A DNA stretch of 64,000 bases from the NCBI RefSeq assembly GCF_949628265.1, contig NC_088787.1, positions 35,514,844 through 35,578,843 on the forward strand, read 5' to 3'. The position numbers and the translations under genes are program-made. Positions within the stretch are counted from its first letter, which is position 1. The number at the start of each line of letters is the position of its first letter. A model generated the notes under the pieces. That model saw only the letters and a program-made list of their open reading frames with translations. It had not been told where the DNA came from and ran no database searches. This document shows, piece by piece, positions 21,869 through 33,819 of the stretch. This DNA comes from Cloeon dipterum (Eukaryota > Arthropoda > Insecta > Ephemeroptera > Baetidae).

Positions 21869-23677
21869 TGAATGATTTACTGAATTTACAAATTTTGTAA
21901 TTGTTTAACAATAAATATGAAATAGAAGCGCAATTGCAAAATTAATAGAGTTTTTTTCTGACTATAATTATACCATTCGCTGAAAACGTCTAAATTATGG
22001 AGAAATTAAGCCTCCTTGGTTAGATATACAGCATTAAATATTATATTTTCGGATCAATATTAAAAAAGCACCTTCAATCTTAACTACTGAACATATTTTT
22101 TCTGATTATTTTGGCTCGCAGACTGTTCCGCTGAGCTTGATTGCGTCGCCCGTTGCATAAGCTTCAGGTTTTCATTTTCAGTCCAACACAATCTGCTAAA
22201 ACACTACCAAATAAGGCAAATAAGATACACCTTCTTAATTTTAAAATTTAAATTTGTTAGGCGACCGAGCTGCCAACTGACAACGTGTGATGTTGAATTG
22301 AGTTGTGTTCTCTCGATTGGTTTTTCTCCATTTTCTCGATAAAAAAATAAAATCCAAAAACCCACGTCGCAACCGGCTGCTCACGAAATGACTTCCAACA
22401 GCCACGCGCAGCCCATCAGCAGCGACAATTTTACGAATCATTTGTTTATTTCAGTCTGGGAGAAAAATTTTATTTCCAAGCATCTATAAGAAAATTTTGA
22501 ATTTTATGAAAGCGAGATTAAATTATTTTATTTATATCTAAAATTTAATTTAAGAACAGAGCACCATGCAAAGGAAAAGCCTTGAAATTAATAAAAAAAA
22601 TCATTTTTCGGGATTTACATAGGCGGAGGTGGCGCAGAACAGAGATGCCTCTTCTCGCGGTGAGTAAAAAATTATTTAAAAATATTATCAAAATGCAAAA
22701 GCCGCATAATTGTGGAGAGCCGCACGCGAGGCCGCAATAAGCCGATATTAATCAAGATAATTATTCGTCGCGCGGATATAACGCTTGGGTAGCGGCCGCG
22801 TTTTTGATCTGCAGGCGCCAAGAGTGTCACGAGTCACGACTCCGCTGCTGCAGCGTAATATACAACTCGCACAAATCCACAAATCTGCTTGTTTCTCGCT
22901 TCGCGGCAGGATGAGCACGCGCGCCGCGCACTTCTCTTCAAAATTATGTAAAATCTGGCATTTAGTCTGATATTTTAAGCAAATTCTGCACTCTTCGTTT
23001 CAAAAATTTGTCCTAAAATAATTATTATCATTTGTTGGTGCTTGATATTTATTTCCAATTGACCGTTTGATTTTTAGCTGTCTTGACAAAAAAAAAAACA
23101 AGGATGACCTTGAGACCTTGAGAGTTTAAATTGCAGACTAAAGCGGATAAAATCATCTCTCTCGTATCTCGATCGCTGTGTGCAAAACAATTTAGCAAAA
23201 ATTAAGTTTTTCAATAAAATTAATTGAGTGTCTCTTTTTATTTCGGAATGCTCATCACGCTGATGTACGCAGATGGAGCGATGTAGGCATGGTATTTTTT
23301 TATTACATCGATTAATTTTAGACGGTTTGGAAGTCGTTTTTAATCAAAAGTGCGGTTTACCATTAAATTCTAGTTTTTCGTCTTTATTTTCATATTTGGT
23401 GTATGATTTTCCCGTGTTTACATTTAAAAATATTGATAAATTGTTTAAAGTAGAGCTTTACGAGCCAAAACAATAGGAAGCAGTTCATTGAGTTTATTGC
23501 TTATGAAATTGAGCAAAATTTTATCTCTAATATGTAACACGTACAGTAATAAAATCATTTAATTATCAGATTTTCATAATTTTCTTAACAATTAATGATT
23601 TTTCGCTTGATTTCAATCCCTTTTGTCTTGCCCAGGTAGAGGCATAATGGATTTTTCACAAATATTTTCCTTGTAAT
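21869..23677 (+). other. A-unit downstream region joined to the receptor-unit flank
   Basis: Up to about 22835 it repeats 4167-5075 (GGCTCGCAGACTGTTCCGC near 22114, receptor-exon relic at 22355-22440, GATCTGCAGGCGC near 22806). It then changes to sequence that recurs at 26830-27650, which is the 3' flank of the receptor genes. The junction near 22835 is where the two tandem arrays meet. No gene is seen. Confidence 0.6.
22355..22440 (-). pseudogene. Relic of a Methuselah-like receptor exon, third copy
   Basis: The bases around CAACCGGCTGCTCACGAAATG and GCCACGCGCAGCCCATCAG match the TM6-coding stretch of the receptors on the minus strand. Same unit position as the relics at 4618 and 11018. Confidence 0.55.
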
Positions 23678-26578
23678 TCACCATTGGCCGTATATCTCAC
23701 GGTAACTGCCATAAATCGACGTGTCGTTGACAATAATCTCAGTCGAATTGTGTTCACTCAGTTGTTTCTTCTCATTTTTCACACATTTGCAGAGAAACCG
23801 GAACAGCGATTTGCGCAACGCCTTTTTGGACCACACGCAGAACCAAAAGACGAACACGCCGCGAGTGCTGTTGATCACGTCCGGCAGGAACCAGATGATC
23901 TCGTCGCCGCCGACTGCCCAAGAAACGATTTCCATCAGCCACGTGCAGCCCATCAGTAAAAACAATTTGATGAACAGAACGAACCGGTCGCTCTCCTGCA
24001 GCGCTTGATCCGAAGAAGCCTGCAAAATTTAATTTAATCAATAAAAATTAATTAAAATAATTTTTGATTAACCTTCTGCTTGCCGCTCTCAGGTGATTGC
24101 AGGACGCGTTTTGACTCGGAGCTCACGATCCACAAATTGTAGGCTGTTAATCCAAATAAAACTAAATTTATCAGCAGCAGAGCGATCACAGGCCCGTGGA
24201 AGTAGATTAATTCCGCTAAAATTCCTGGATTTAAAAAAAATATAAATTAAAAACACTATATTAAATGTGAGTTATAAATTTTATACCATTGAACCAGCAT
24301 GAACATTTTCCAATGCCTGGGCTGTAGGGTCCTTTAGTTTTCTGGTCAAAAACGATTGTGGTTACTAAAAGCAGGAAAGGAATTCCCCAAGCGTATATCG
24401 ATGCCTGCCAATACTTGGGTCTAGTAACTCTGGTCAAACTCCTGAAATCGATAAAAAATTTAGAGAAATAATTTATTCGTGAGCTTTCAATCGTTAGCAG
24501 GAAATTTTTAGACAAATTGCACGCCCTGAATCATATTTTTGGCATCAATTGGCTTTTTATGTACGTGACGAGAGACATTTTTTTCAATATTTTCAGCACC
24601 AAATCTCGGGTTTTAAGAGCAACAGTAACAAAATCTGCATACCGTTCGACTCATCTCAATCTCTCCTACACAGCCGAAGGGTTTTGAGGGTGATCAACCC
24701 TCATCCCTCTTCCACCCCGTGCATTGAAGTAACGAGAAAAATCGCGTCGCATTGCACTTTCAGCGCACTTATTTACAAATCAAAAACCTCTAAAATGAAT
24801 TCAAATCAACCCTATTCCATCGACTATCTAGGGGAGGTTGAGAGAAGTCTTATGATGTGCAGTACTTGTAACTATCATTGCTCAAACCCAAGAATTGGAG
24901 ATGACAATTTTGGCAAAAAAAATCGAAAATTTTAGTTTTTTTTTTTTTTTTGCCAATATTGTCAACGCCAAATATCGGGTTTAAACTGTCAGAATTGTAC
25001 AAAATGCACACCGTCCGACTCGTCTTATGCTCCCCTAGACAGCCAAATGGTTTTGAGGGTGATCAACCCTCATCCCCCTTCCACTCCGTGCATTGAAGTC
25101 GCGATGAAAATCGGAACAGAAAATACATTCCATTTAAACTGCAGGGAAAAAAGTAAAATTAGGGTTTGCGGGTAGGTGGTCACCCCCAAATCCCATTGGC
25201 TGTATAGGGGAGGTTGAGGATTGATGGTTTTAATTTTTGTTGCGATTTCCAAGGAAATAATTATGATTAATTAGTCGGTAACAATAATTTTTATTTTACA
25301 ATAGAAATTAATCCCAGACTCAAAAATAAAAATAAATTTAAAAAATAAGTAATAGCCATTTTTATGAGTTACGAACCTGAAGGTGAGGAAAATGTCGATG
25401 TACATGACATTAAGCCAGAAAAACGACACCATCAGGAAGAAGTAATTTGTGTAAGCTATTTAGACAATTTTTTAATATTAAAATATCACCAGGCTAAATA
25501 GTAAAAACAAAATACCTAGGTTAACGCAGACATCAATATGGGAAATATCGCCAGTGATGTAATTTATTGTCAGTGTTACGAACGAGAAGAAAAGGGCGGT
25601 CGATTGGCAGTAAATGGCTTTTTCGTGCAGCGTTTTCGTCTCTTGGCAAAATTGGTAGGCGAACAAGGTGAGCGCCAGGCAAACTGCGCTCAGGATGAAA
25701 AACGGCGGATATAGGTAAAACCGCAAACCATTTTCTGTATTAAAATTGGGACACACCTCAATCTCCAGAGAATTATTCTAAAATTAAAAATAAAATACTT
25801 TTATTATCTAGAATATTCAAAATAATTTCAATTACGATTAGAGTCACACAAAACTCTTCCGGATGAAACAGCAACTCGACTTCGTTTGAACAAATGCTGC
25901 CATTGACGAAGAAGAAGGTTTCATCTAGAAATTCAATTATTCTCTTGCATTTCGACTCGGGAACAACCGTAAAGTGGTCAAACAGCCGGACTGGGCGAGA
26001 TGAATTTTTCTCCCAAATTTCCAGCTGAATGTCTATGCTTATATTTTCGTTTCTGAATGATTCATTGAAAGCTCCGTCTGCATTAACACCTGAAAAATGA
26101 AGGGACAGAATTTTTCGTACAGTAAGACAGCAAATAACAACTATAAAAAGAATTAATTTTTAAAAATTAGGCTCACCAAAAATTCCCAACTATAGGCACT
26201 ATTAAAAAAAATAATAATTCATGCACTAAACCAAATAAAGAAAGCAAAATATTGGTGACATAAATATGATATTTTTAATATTTTTACGAATTTTTCCATC
26301 TTTTTAAATTAGTTTTTGTGTCATATTTACGCTATTTTGTGACTTGTAACTGATAATAAATAAATTTAATAATAAAACTCACTTTTCTTGCAAAGCCTCA
26401 AACAGGGTTTATCGCTGGGGCAGGCACAGGCCCCATCCTCCCCTGAAGAGCCTTCCGTTGTTTCCGTTTCCACCCCTTCGTCCTCGTTAAGGGTGTCGTT
26501 TTGCAGTTGGCTGGACGGATTAGCCGCTGTGGCCGCGAGAAGAGCCGCGCAGACGAGCACACACCGCACGCACACCAT
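23678..26578 (-). CDS. Methuselah-like G protein-coupled receptor, copy 1
   Basis: Seven exons on the minus strand: 26383-26578, 25836-26089, 25516-25777, 25377-25455, 24287-24441, 24073-24224 and 23678-24019. They give 479 residues. A signal peptide (MVCVRCVLVCAALLAA) is followed by an acidic Thr/Glu-rich segment, a Cys cluster (CACPSDKPCLRLC) and an ectodomain ending HPEEFCVT. Seven membrane segments start at about residue 174. Family hallmarks are YPPFFILSAVCLALTLFAY in TM1, FFWLNVMYIDIFLTF in TM3, QASIYAWGIPFLLLV in TM4 and GCTWLMEI in TM6. The tail is 40-50 residues and Ser/Asn-rich. Family members are class-B-like receptors studied in insect stress resistance and lifespan; the ligand here is unknown. 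All introns are GT-AG. The large intron 4 holds foldback repeats. Confidence 0.92.
24584..24913. repeat. R1 foldback repeat in intron 4 of receptor copy 1
   Basis: The left end (CAATATTTTCAGCACCAAATC, CGACTCATCTCAATCTCTCC) is inverted at the right end, with a central GGGTGATCAACCCTCATC block. At least five related copies occur between 24.5 and 32.1 kb. Confidence 0.75.
24952..25217. repeat. R1 foldback repeat, shortened second copy
   Basis: It begins CCAATATTGTCAACGCCAAA, carries the GGGTGATCAACCCTCATC block and ends at GGGGAGGTTGAGG, so the right arm is incomplete. It lies beside the first copy in the same intron. Confidence 0.7.
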
Positions 26579-27910
26579 CCTGCACGCTTACTGCACGCCT
26601 TTATAGTTCTCCTTTCTTAAAGAGATTAAAGTTTGTTACCTCAGACATCAGACATCACAAGGCGCTAAATGAGACGTTTTCGCCAACAGATGGCCAGTCA
26701 TTTTGCACTCGCGAAAAAAAACACGCAAAAAGTAATCACAATTACCGAAAATCAGTAATTATCAGAATTATAGAACAAAAATATTAATTCATGTTAAACC
26801 TTTTCTAAGCCAATTTCATTTTAGCAACTTCCCCGCCGAATACGGAAATAATGCAAAAGCCAGAAAATTATGTGACCTATGCCACTATTTTGATTCTTGA
26901 AGCAAATTCCTCACTCTTGTTGGTGCTTGGTAGAAATATTTATTTCCATTTCACTGTTTGATTTTTAGCTGCCGTTTTGACAAACAACAGATAAGAGTAA
27001 ATCGCTGACCATGAGACATTTTGAGTCTAAATTTCCGCGGCTTCAAGACGAGATAAAAGATAAAATATCTCGTGTCTTTCGATCGCCAAAAGGTTTTTCT
27101 TTAAAATTAATCGAGTGTTTTATTTGACTTCTGTTTCTTTTTAATTCGGAATGCGCACAGTGAGAGATGTACGCATCACAGAGATACCGGCTTGCCTGCA
27201 GGAAAACTTTTCTTGCTCCGCACTGACGTTTTATAAAGCGATCCACCGGCGCGACAAAGGCCGAATATTTTCTCTCACTCTAAGAAATAGCTTGACAAAA
27301 ATTTGCCTGTGAATAAAAATGTGTTTGAACAACGAGCAACGAGACGTCACATTATTTAAAATGGCTGGGATGGCTGGTTTGCAAGTCGTTTCTAATCAAA
27401 AGAGTGGTTTTAACTATTAAATCCTAGTTTGTTTGTTTTTATTTTTAATATTTGGTCCGATTTTCACATATTTACATTTAAAAATAATCGATACAATAAT
27501 TAAAGCAGAGTTTTACGAGCCAAAACAATTAGGAAGCAGTTCATTGAGTTCATTGCTTGTGAAATTGAGCAAAATGTTATCTCTTATATCTTCTATGTGT
27601 AATAATAAAATCAGATTTTTTATTTTTCTAAAAAATTTATGATTTTTCGATTGTTTTCAATGCCTCGCGTCAAAATCTATCTAATCAGCTGCCAGGAAAA
27701 ATTCCCAACATTCAGATTAAAATGTGATTTTACGTTAGGGGCTTTATTAGCCTGCCAACTTTTTCTCAAAAAATTAAAATTGCAATCGTTTTCAAAAATT
27801 AATTAATTAATATAACTTTTATTTTCCATGCATGACATAATGACTTCACTCATATTGCACCACTGCACACACATATCGCACGATACATAAAAAATTTACA
27901 AATAAATATC
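26579..27910. other. Spacer between the two receptor genes
   Basis: The first 120 bases hold the promoter side of receptor copy 1 (CTATAAAG at 26599-26606, and CGCCAACAGATGGCCA, which is also found before copy 2 near 30745). From about 26830 to 27650 the sequence repeats 22860-23650 in diverged form, the 3' flank of copy 1. No open gene is recognised. Confidence 0.55.
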
Positions 27911-30642
27911 CTAAATTTCACTTTGCAACGTTAACGAACTGCCGGAAAACGACGAGTTGTTGACATTAACCTCAGTCGAATTTTGATCACTCGCTTCTTT
28001 CTTCTCCTTTGTCGCGCATTTGCAGAGCATTTGAAGCAGTGATTTGCGCAACGCCTTTTTCGACCACACGCAGAACCAAAAGACGAGCACGCCGCGAGTG
28101 CTGTTGATCACGTCTGGAAAATACCAAATGCTTTCGTCGCCGCCGACTGCCCAAGAAACGATTTCCATCAGCCACGTGCATCCCATCAGTAAAAATAATT
28201 TGATGAACAAAATGAATCGGTCGCTGTCCTGCCGTGTTCGATCCGAAGAAGCCTGCAAAATTTTAATTAATTAATTATAAGAAATAAACTATTTTTGTTT
28301 GACCTTCTGCTTGCCGCTCTCGGGTGATTGCAGGACGCGTTTTGACTCGGCGCTCACGATCCACAAATGGTAGGCAGTTAATCCAAATAGAACTAGATTT
28401 ATCAGCAGCAGAGCCATCACAAGCCCGTGAAAGTAGATAACTTCCGCCAAAATTCCTGGATTTTAACAAAAAATCATTAAATATACACATGCCATTAAAT
28501 GTGAGTTATAAATTTTATACCATTAAACCAGCAGGAATTTTCTCCAATGCCTGGGCTGTAGGGCCCTTTAGTTTTCTGGTCAAACACGATTGTGGTTACT
28601 AAAAGCAGGAAAGGAATTCCCCAAGCGTATATCGACGCCTGCCAATACTTGGGTCTAGTAACTCTGGTCAAACTCCTGAAATCAATAGAAATTTAGATAT
28701 TGATTAGTTTCTGAAGTTTCAATCGGTACAGGACATTTTGATTAAATTTTAAGACTAATTGCAAGCGCAGAAATATAAATTTATGCCATCAATTGGCTTT
28801 TATTCAGAATTAATGCATGCGTGATTTTTTCCAATATTGTGAGCACCAAATCTCGGGTTCTAAACGTCAGAATATAAAAACTGCACACCGTTCAACTCGT
28901 CTCAGCATCCCCTAGACAGCCAAAGGGGTTTAAGGGTACATAACCCTCATCCCCCTTCTACCCCGTGCAGTGAAGTGACGAGAAAAATCGCGTCGCATCG
29001 CACTATTGCACTTTCAGCAAATTTATTCACTGATCACAACCCTCTAAAATTAATAAAAATACACCCCAACCCCAATGGCTATTTAGGGGAGGTTGAGTTG
29101 AGTCGAATGGTGTCCAGTTTTTACAATTCTTACAGTTAAAACCCGAGATTTGGCGTTGACAATATTGGAAAAAATCGAAAAATTTTATTTTTGCCAATAT
29201 TGTCAACGCCAAATCTTGGGCTTCAATTAAAATTAATAGCCCTTTAAATGAGTTACGCACCTGAAGGTGAGGAAAATGTCGATACACATGACATTAAGCC
29301 AGAAAAACGACGCCAGCAGGAAGAAGTAATTCGTGTAAGCTATTTAAACAATTTATTTATTATTAAAATGTGACCAAAGAATATCAAAAAATACCTAGAA
29401 TTTTGCAGACATAAATATGGGACGTATCGCCAGTGAGGTAATTTATTGTCAGGGTGACGAACGAGAAGAAAAGGGCGGTCGATTGGCAGTAAATGGCTTT
29501 TTCGTGCAGCGTTTTCGTCTCTTGACAAAATTGGTAGGCGAACAAGGTGAGCGCCAGGCAAACTGCGCTCAGGATGAAAAACGGCGGATACAGGTAAAAC
29601 CGCCAACCTTTTTCTTCATTGGAATTGGAACACACAAAAACCTCCAGAGAATCATTCTAAAAGTATAAAATAAAATACATTTAATAATCTTGATTATATT
29701 CAAGGAAGTTAAATTTCAATTACGATTTGAGTAACACAAAACTCTTCTGGATGGAGCAGCCATCCGACGTCGCTTGATTGAATGCTGCCGTTGACGGTGA
29801 AAATTATTTCTTCTAGAGATTCTAATGCTCTCTGGCAATTTGACTCGGGAACTAACGCAAAGTGGTCAAACAGAAGGACTTGGTGGGAGGAATTCTTCTC
29901 CAAATTTTCCAGCTGAATGCTTATATTTTCGTTCCTGAATGATTCATTGAAACCTCCGTCTGCATCAAGACCTGAAATCAGTGGGAAAGAAATTTCGCAA
30001 AGAGAAATTTAAAATATTCATGAAAAAAGAGGTAATTCTGATTTGGTTAAATCTGTTTGCAACAAACTTAAAAATTCAGGGTTGTTTATTCGCGTATTTT
30101 AATTTTAATTCGTGAACACTAACCAGCCCCAAGCGAGTAATTTAATTTCAATTTGCCACTACTTTTGCTGCAAACTATGGCAATCCTAGCAAAAAAGGAT
30201 ATTTTCTTGCAAAGGACACGCAACCAGTTTTCGACTCCGTAAAACGCAAAACAGCAAACAACATAGACGGTGTTGTGCTCTGCCAACAACTATTAAAAAT
30301 AATTACTTTTTAACATTTAGGCTTTCGAAATGTCTCCAAATATAGACATTACACCATAAAGAAAAAAATCCATGCACAAAACTAAGTTTTGCTTTTTTTA
30401 ATTAACTTTCGTTAACTTTTGTGTATATATTTTTAACTGAAAATTAATAAATAAATTTAATATAAAAACTCACTTGTATTGCAAAGCCTCAAACAGGGTT
30501 TGTCGCCAGGGCAGGAACACGCCCCGTCGTTTTCCACCCCTTGATCGTTGTTGAGGGTGCCGTTTTGCAGTTGTTTGCACGGGTTAGCCGCTGTGGCCGC
30601 GAGAATTGCCGAGCAGACGAGCACACTCCGCACGCACACCAT
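27911..30642 (-). CDS. Methuselah-like G protein-coupled receptor, copy 2
   Basis: Seven exons on the minus strand, same phases as copy 1: 30474-30642, 29724-29971, 29395-29656, 29261-29339, 28521-28675, 28304-28455 and 27911-28252. They give 468 residues. Exons 3-7 are exactly as long as in copy 1, whereas exons 1 and 2 are shorter; the acidic Thr/Glu segment after the signal peptide is reduced (NGTLNNDQGVENDGAC). All seven membrane segments and the CSCPGDKPCLRLC cluster are present. I chose the start at 30642 because it aligns with that of copy 1 and opens the signal peptide MVCVRSVLVCSAILAA, although an in-frame ATG lies upstream. It lies head-to-tail behind copy 1 as a tandem duplicate of about 4.2 kb. 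Confidence 0.92.
28836..29168. repeat. R1 foldback repeat in intron 4 of receptor copy 2, best-preserved copy
   Basis: CAATATTGTGAGCACCAAATC on the left pairs with GATTTGGCGTTGACAATATTG on the right. The arms are about 95 bp and reach the CCCCTAGACAGCC / GGCTATTTAGGGG words. A fragment of another copy follows at 29190-29222. Confidence 0.8.
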
Positions 30643-31216
30643 CTCACACGCACACTGCACGCCTCTATTTTGTTCTCTTCTCTTAAAGAGATACAAGTTT
30701 GTGGCCGCCGACGTCACAAGGCGCTAATGAGAGTGAGACTTTTTCGCCAACAGATGGCCACAAATTTTGTTGTCGCGAAATTATTCTCACGCGCACGAAA
30801 TTTTTCTATTTTTGATTTCCTCTAGCTTAAAAGCATTATTGTGTGGTCTGCTCTTCTACAAAAATGTATATCAAATAATTTGTAATATTTCTCGCAACTG
30901 TTATCATACACATTTTTGCACGCAAAAGATGCCATATATGGTATCTAGAAAGTCTCACCTCCTTAAACGGATAATTAATATAATGGCTTATTTTAATTTG
31001 CGAGTGTTATAGAATTAATTAGACTTTTTCTTTCTCCCGACAAGCTGGATTTTTGCAGCTCTCGATTCGACGAACAATAAAATTTATTAAATATATTAGT
31101 TTCAGTGCTTTTTATCAGGGATTGTAAATTTAGGATATTTCTTCAAAGGTTATAAAAACAGTTTGGAATTTTTTATTGTTAAAATTAATGTTTTTATTTA
31201 TTTTTCTGTTTACATT
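30643..31216. other. Promoter side of receptor copy 2 and unassigned flank
   Basis: Bases 30715-30780 resemble the region before receptor copy 1 (CAAGGCGCTAATGAG, GCCAACAGATGGCCA), so they probably contain promoter elements. The remainder is AT-rich with no gene. Confidence 0.45.
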
Positions 31217-31430
31217 AGGCACAACCGTGTGCAACGGGGACAGTGGCAGCAGCCTCTCACTGGAAAAAGACGGAATGTGGTTTATTAGAGGCATATAGTC
31301 AGCTTTGCCAAATAAAAAAAGTCAAAATTAATGGCGCAGAAGCCGAAGTGTGCGATCCTGAGCTCGCAGACTGTTCCGCTGAGCGTGTTTACGTCGCCAG
31401 TTGCATAAGCTTCAGGTTTTCAGTTAAACA
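31217..31430 (+). pseudogene. Relic of an A-type last protease exon and its downstream flank
   Basis: After a normal acceptor (TTAG) the reading matches A3 and A4 (CNGDSGSS), then breaks: an extra AT after GAGGCAT produces a stop, and the exon jumps near 31360 to the GCTCGCAGACTGTTCCGC stretch normally found about 250 bp downstream. It is a small decayed fragment of the A unit on the far side of the receptor cluster. Confidence 0.75.
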
Positions 31431-31455
31431 GGGCCTTCAGAATCTGCTGAAACAC

Positions 31456-32072
31456 TAGCCTCCCCTAGATAGCCAAAATGTTTTGCGGGTGATCAACCCT
31501 CATCCCCCTTCCAACCCGTGTATTGGAGTAACAAGAAAAATCGCGTCGTTTTGCACTTTCAGCAAATTTATTCACTGTTAAAAACGCTCTTAAATTGAAA
31601 AAATCTACCCCAAATTCCATTTGCTATCTAGGGGAGGTTAAGATGAGTCGAGTGGTGTACGGTTTTTGAAATTCTGATGATTTGAACCTGAGATTTAGCG
31701 ATTGAAATGTTGGCAAAAATTCGATTTAACTTTTGCTAATATTGTCACAGCCAAATCTTTGGTTCTAATTGTCAGAATTGCAAAAACTGCACACTGTTCG
31801 ACTTTACTTAACCTCCCCTAGATATTCAATGGAATTTGGGGTACATTTGTTCAATTTATGTTCAATTTATGAGCGTTTTTAACAGTGGATAAATTTGATG
31901 AAAGTGCAAATTGACGCGATTTTTCTCGTTACTTTAATACACGGGGTGGAAGGGGGATGAGGGTTCATCACCCTCAAAGTATTTTGGCTATCTAGGGGAG
32001 GTTGAGACGAGTTGAAAGGCTGCATACCTTTTGCAATTCTGACATTTTAAACCCGAGATTTGAGGTTGCAAA
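31456..32072. repeat. Two R1 foldback repeats side by side
   Basis: 31456-31715 is a copy missing its left end. 31734-32072 is a fuller copy, its centre in opposite orientation. CCCTCATCCCCCTTCC near 31500 and its inverse GGAAGGGGGATGAGGG near 31950 mark the two centres. Confidence 0.7.
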
Positions 32073-32975
32073 AATCACGATATTTTTGAAAAATTCATTT
32101 TTTTCCGTAAAAAATGTAAACACACCACTGGAAAACTCGTTTATTTTGAAATAAAATCATATGCATAACATGTGGGGGTTACAAATCAAATCGCGCCGTA
32201 TTACACGATCAAAAAATAAATAAACAAAAAGCGCGCGCGAGTCGTTTGTTTTGCTCTCTTTGCGCGGCTCCCAAACGAAAACGGTATGCCGTACAGTTTT
32301 CGTTTTTGTTTCATTTGGTCGAGGAAGAGTGTAGCTTTTGAATGCTACCAAATTCATGGATGCAAGTTTCGGTATCCATGGGTTTGACATTTTTTGGCTT
32401 CTTAGCTCGAGAGTGTCCGTCGGTGACGGTTCAGGTGACACGCGTGGAAAAGGGACAAAATTGTCTCGCCCATGTCGCCGTCTCTGCAGTTTCTGCTATA
32501 TACCCGAAATTAACCGTCTGAAATTCACAGCCAGAGGAATGTGTTGAACAGTGTTGAACGCATAAGAAGCGTCTTTTGCTCATTAAAATACAAAAATTAA
32601 TAAAACTTTTTCAATAAAAAACAAAATTATTTCATTAAAATTCTAATAAATTAACCTTCACATGAAAAGTAGTCTAATTGTAAAAGTAAGGTTTTAATTT
32701 GAAAGTGAATTCATGAATTCATGAACTGGTCCAATAAAAATGAGGAAATTGCTCAGGTACAGGGCCAATTAACGAAAAAAGATCATATATTTAAGTCACA
32801 ATTCGTTCGCTCCAACATTTGAATGCATCGTTGAGTGGAAGCCATTGCGTATTTTCATTAATTTGTAATGGGGCATGTCTGTGCATGACGAGTAAGTGGA
32901 GGTAGACAGGTTTCGGCTAACAGGGGAATGTACGCAGAGTGGCGGCAGTAAAAAGTCTCACAACGCGCGCTTCGC
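32073..32975. other. Unassigned sequence upstream of C1
   Basis: A mixed-composition stretch at 32160-32550 (GCGCGCGCGAG, TTCGGTATCCATGGG) stands out from AT-rich flanks, but no frame matches a family I know. Confidence 0.35.
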
Positions 32976-33029
32976 TATATAGCCCAGCATGCCGTGCAGA
33001 GCGTTTCATCTCACAACTTATTCCGCGCT
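32976..33029 (+). promoter_or_regulatory. TATA box and noncoding first exon of C1
   Basis: TATATA at 32976-32981 is followed about 30 bp on by a probable start site and by a good donor (GCGCT before GTAAGTACC, exon end 33029). The matching acceptor is TTACATACAG before 33816, four bases upstream of the C1 start codon. I infer a leader exon and an intron of about 790 bp. Confidence 0.55.
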
Positions 33030-33819
33030 GTAAGTACCACATCTTATTCCTTAATTCTGTCACTATTTTTCTAATTGATACAATTTATTTAAATTAAGAA
33101 AAGAGCTAATAATTTCCCAGAAGTTGCCGTGAAAATCGGCTACCGAGTTTGCGTTTTGAATGCTTTTTATTTTAACAGATTTGTCTGCATGTTTATTTTG
33201 AACTTATTTAGAGTCGACGTCTTTCATTGGACTTTTAAACGAAAATATCTAGTTGTTAATTTCATTTCCCCCTTGTCTCTTGTTGGTGTAGGTCAGTGTT
33301 TCCCTGATTGATTAACAACCAAAACAAAGTAGAGTTATATTTATATTTGTAAAGGAAATGATCCTCAAATGAGAGGACAAGAGAGAAGATTAATTAGTTA
33401 CTTTAGTTTTTGATAAGAAGCTTATTATTTCAATTGGATTAAAAATATTTTTAAAATTATAATATTTATTATTAAATGCCTCTAAATTCGTTCAGATTAT
33501 AAAACAATCTCAGGGCGACAGCCAAAAATTATAATTATACAGCGCTTTTCACATGGAGAACAATGATTGCTGGCCTTGTGCCTCGTTCGTTCGTCTTGAT
33601 TTTTGTCTGTCGAGTGTTTGCTCTCTCGTCGGTTTCTCTGCTCTGTCTCGCGCGCGTTGATGTATGCCGAGACGCTTTTCGGCTTGACAGCCGCCGGGCC
33701 CAGAGCCGTACACTCGGCTTTTCGCGCGCACATTCAGCTTTCCACTCGTTTAAATTACAATTTTATTCCGTCCCTTCACGATTTTGAAATCTAATGTGTC
33801 CCTTTTTACATACAGGAAT

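Noticed and set aside
32160-32550. Possible gene upstream of C1
   Set aside because: Open frames on both strands are short, without splice logic or a recognisable product.
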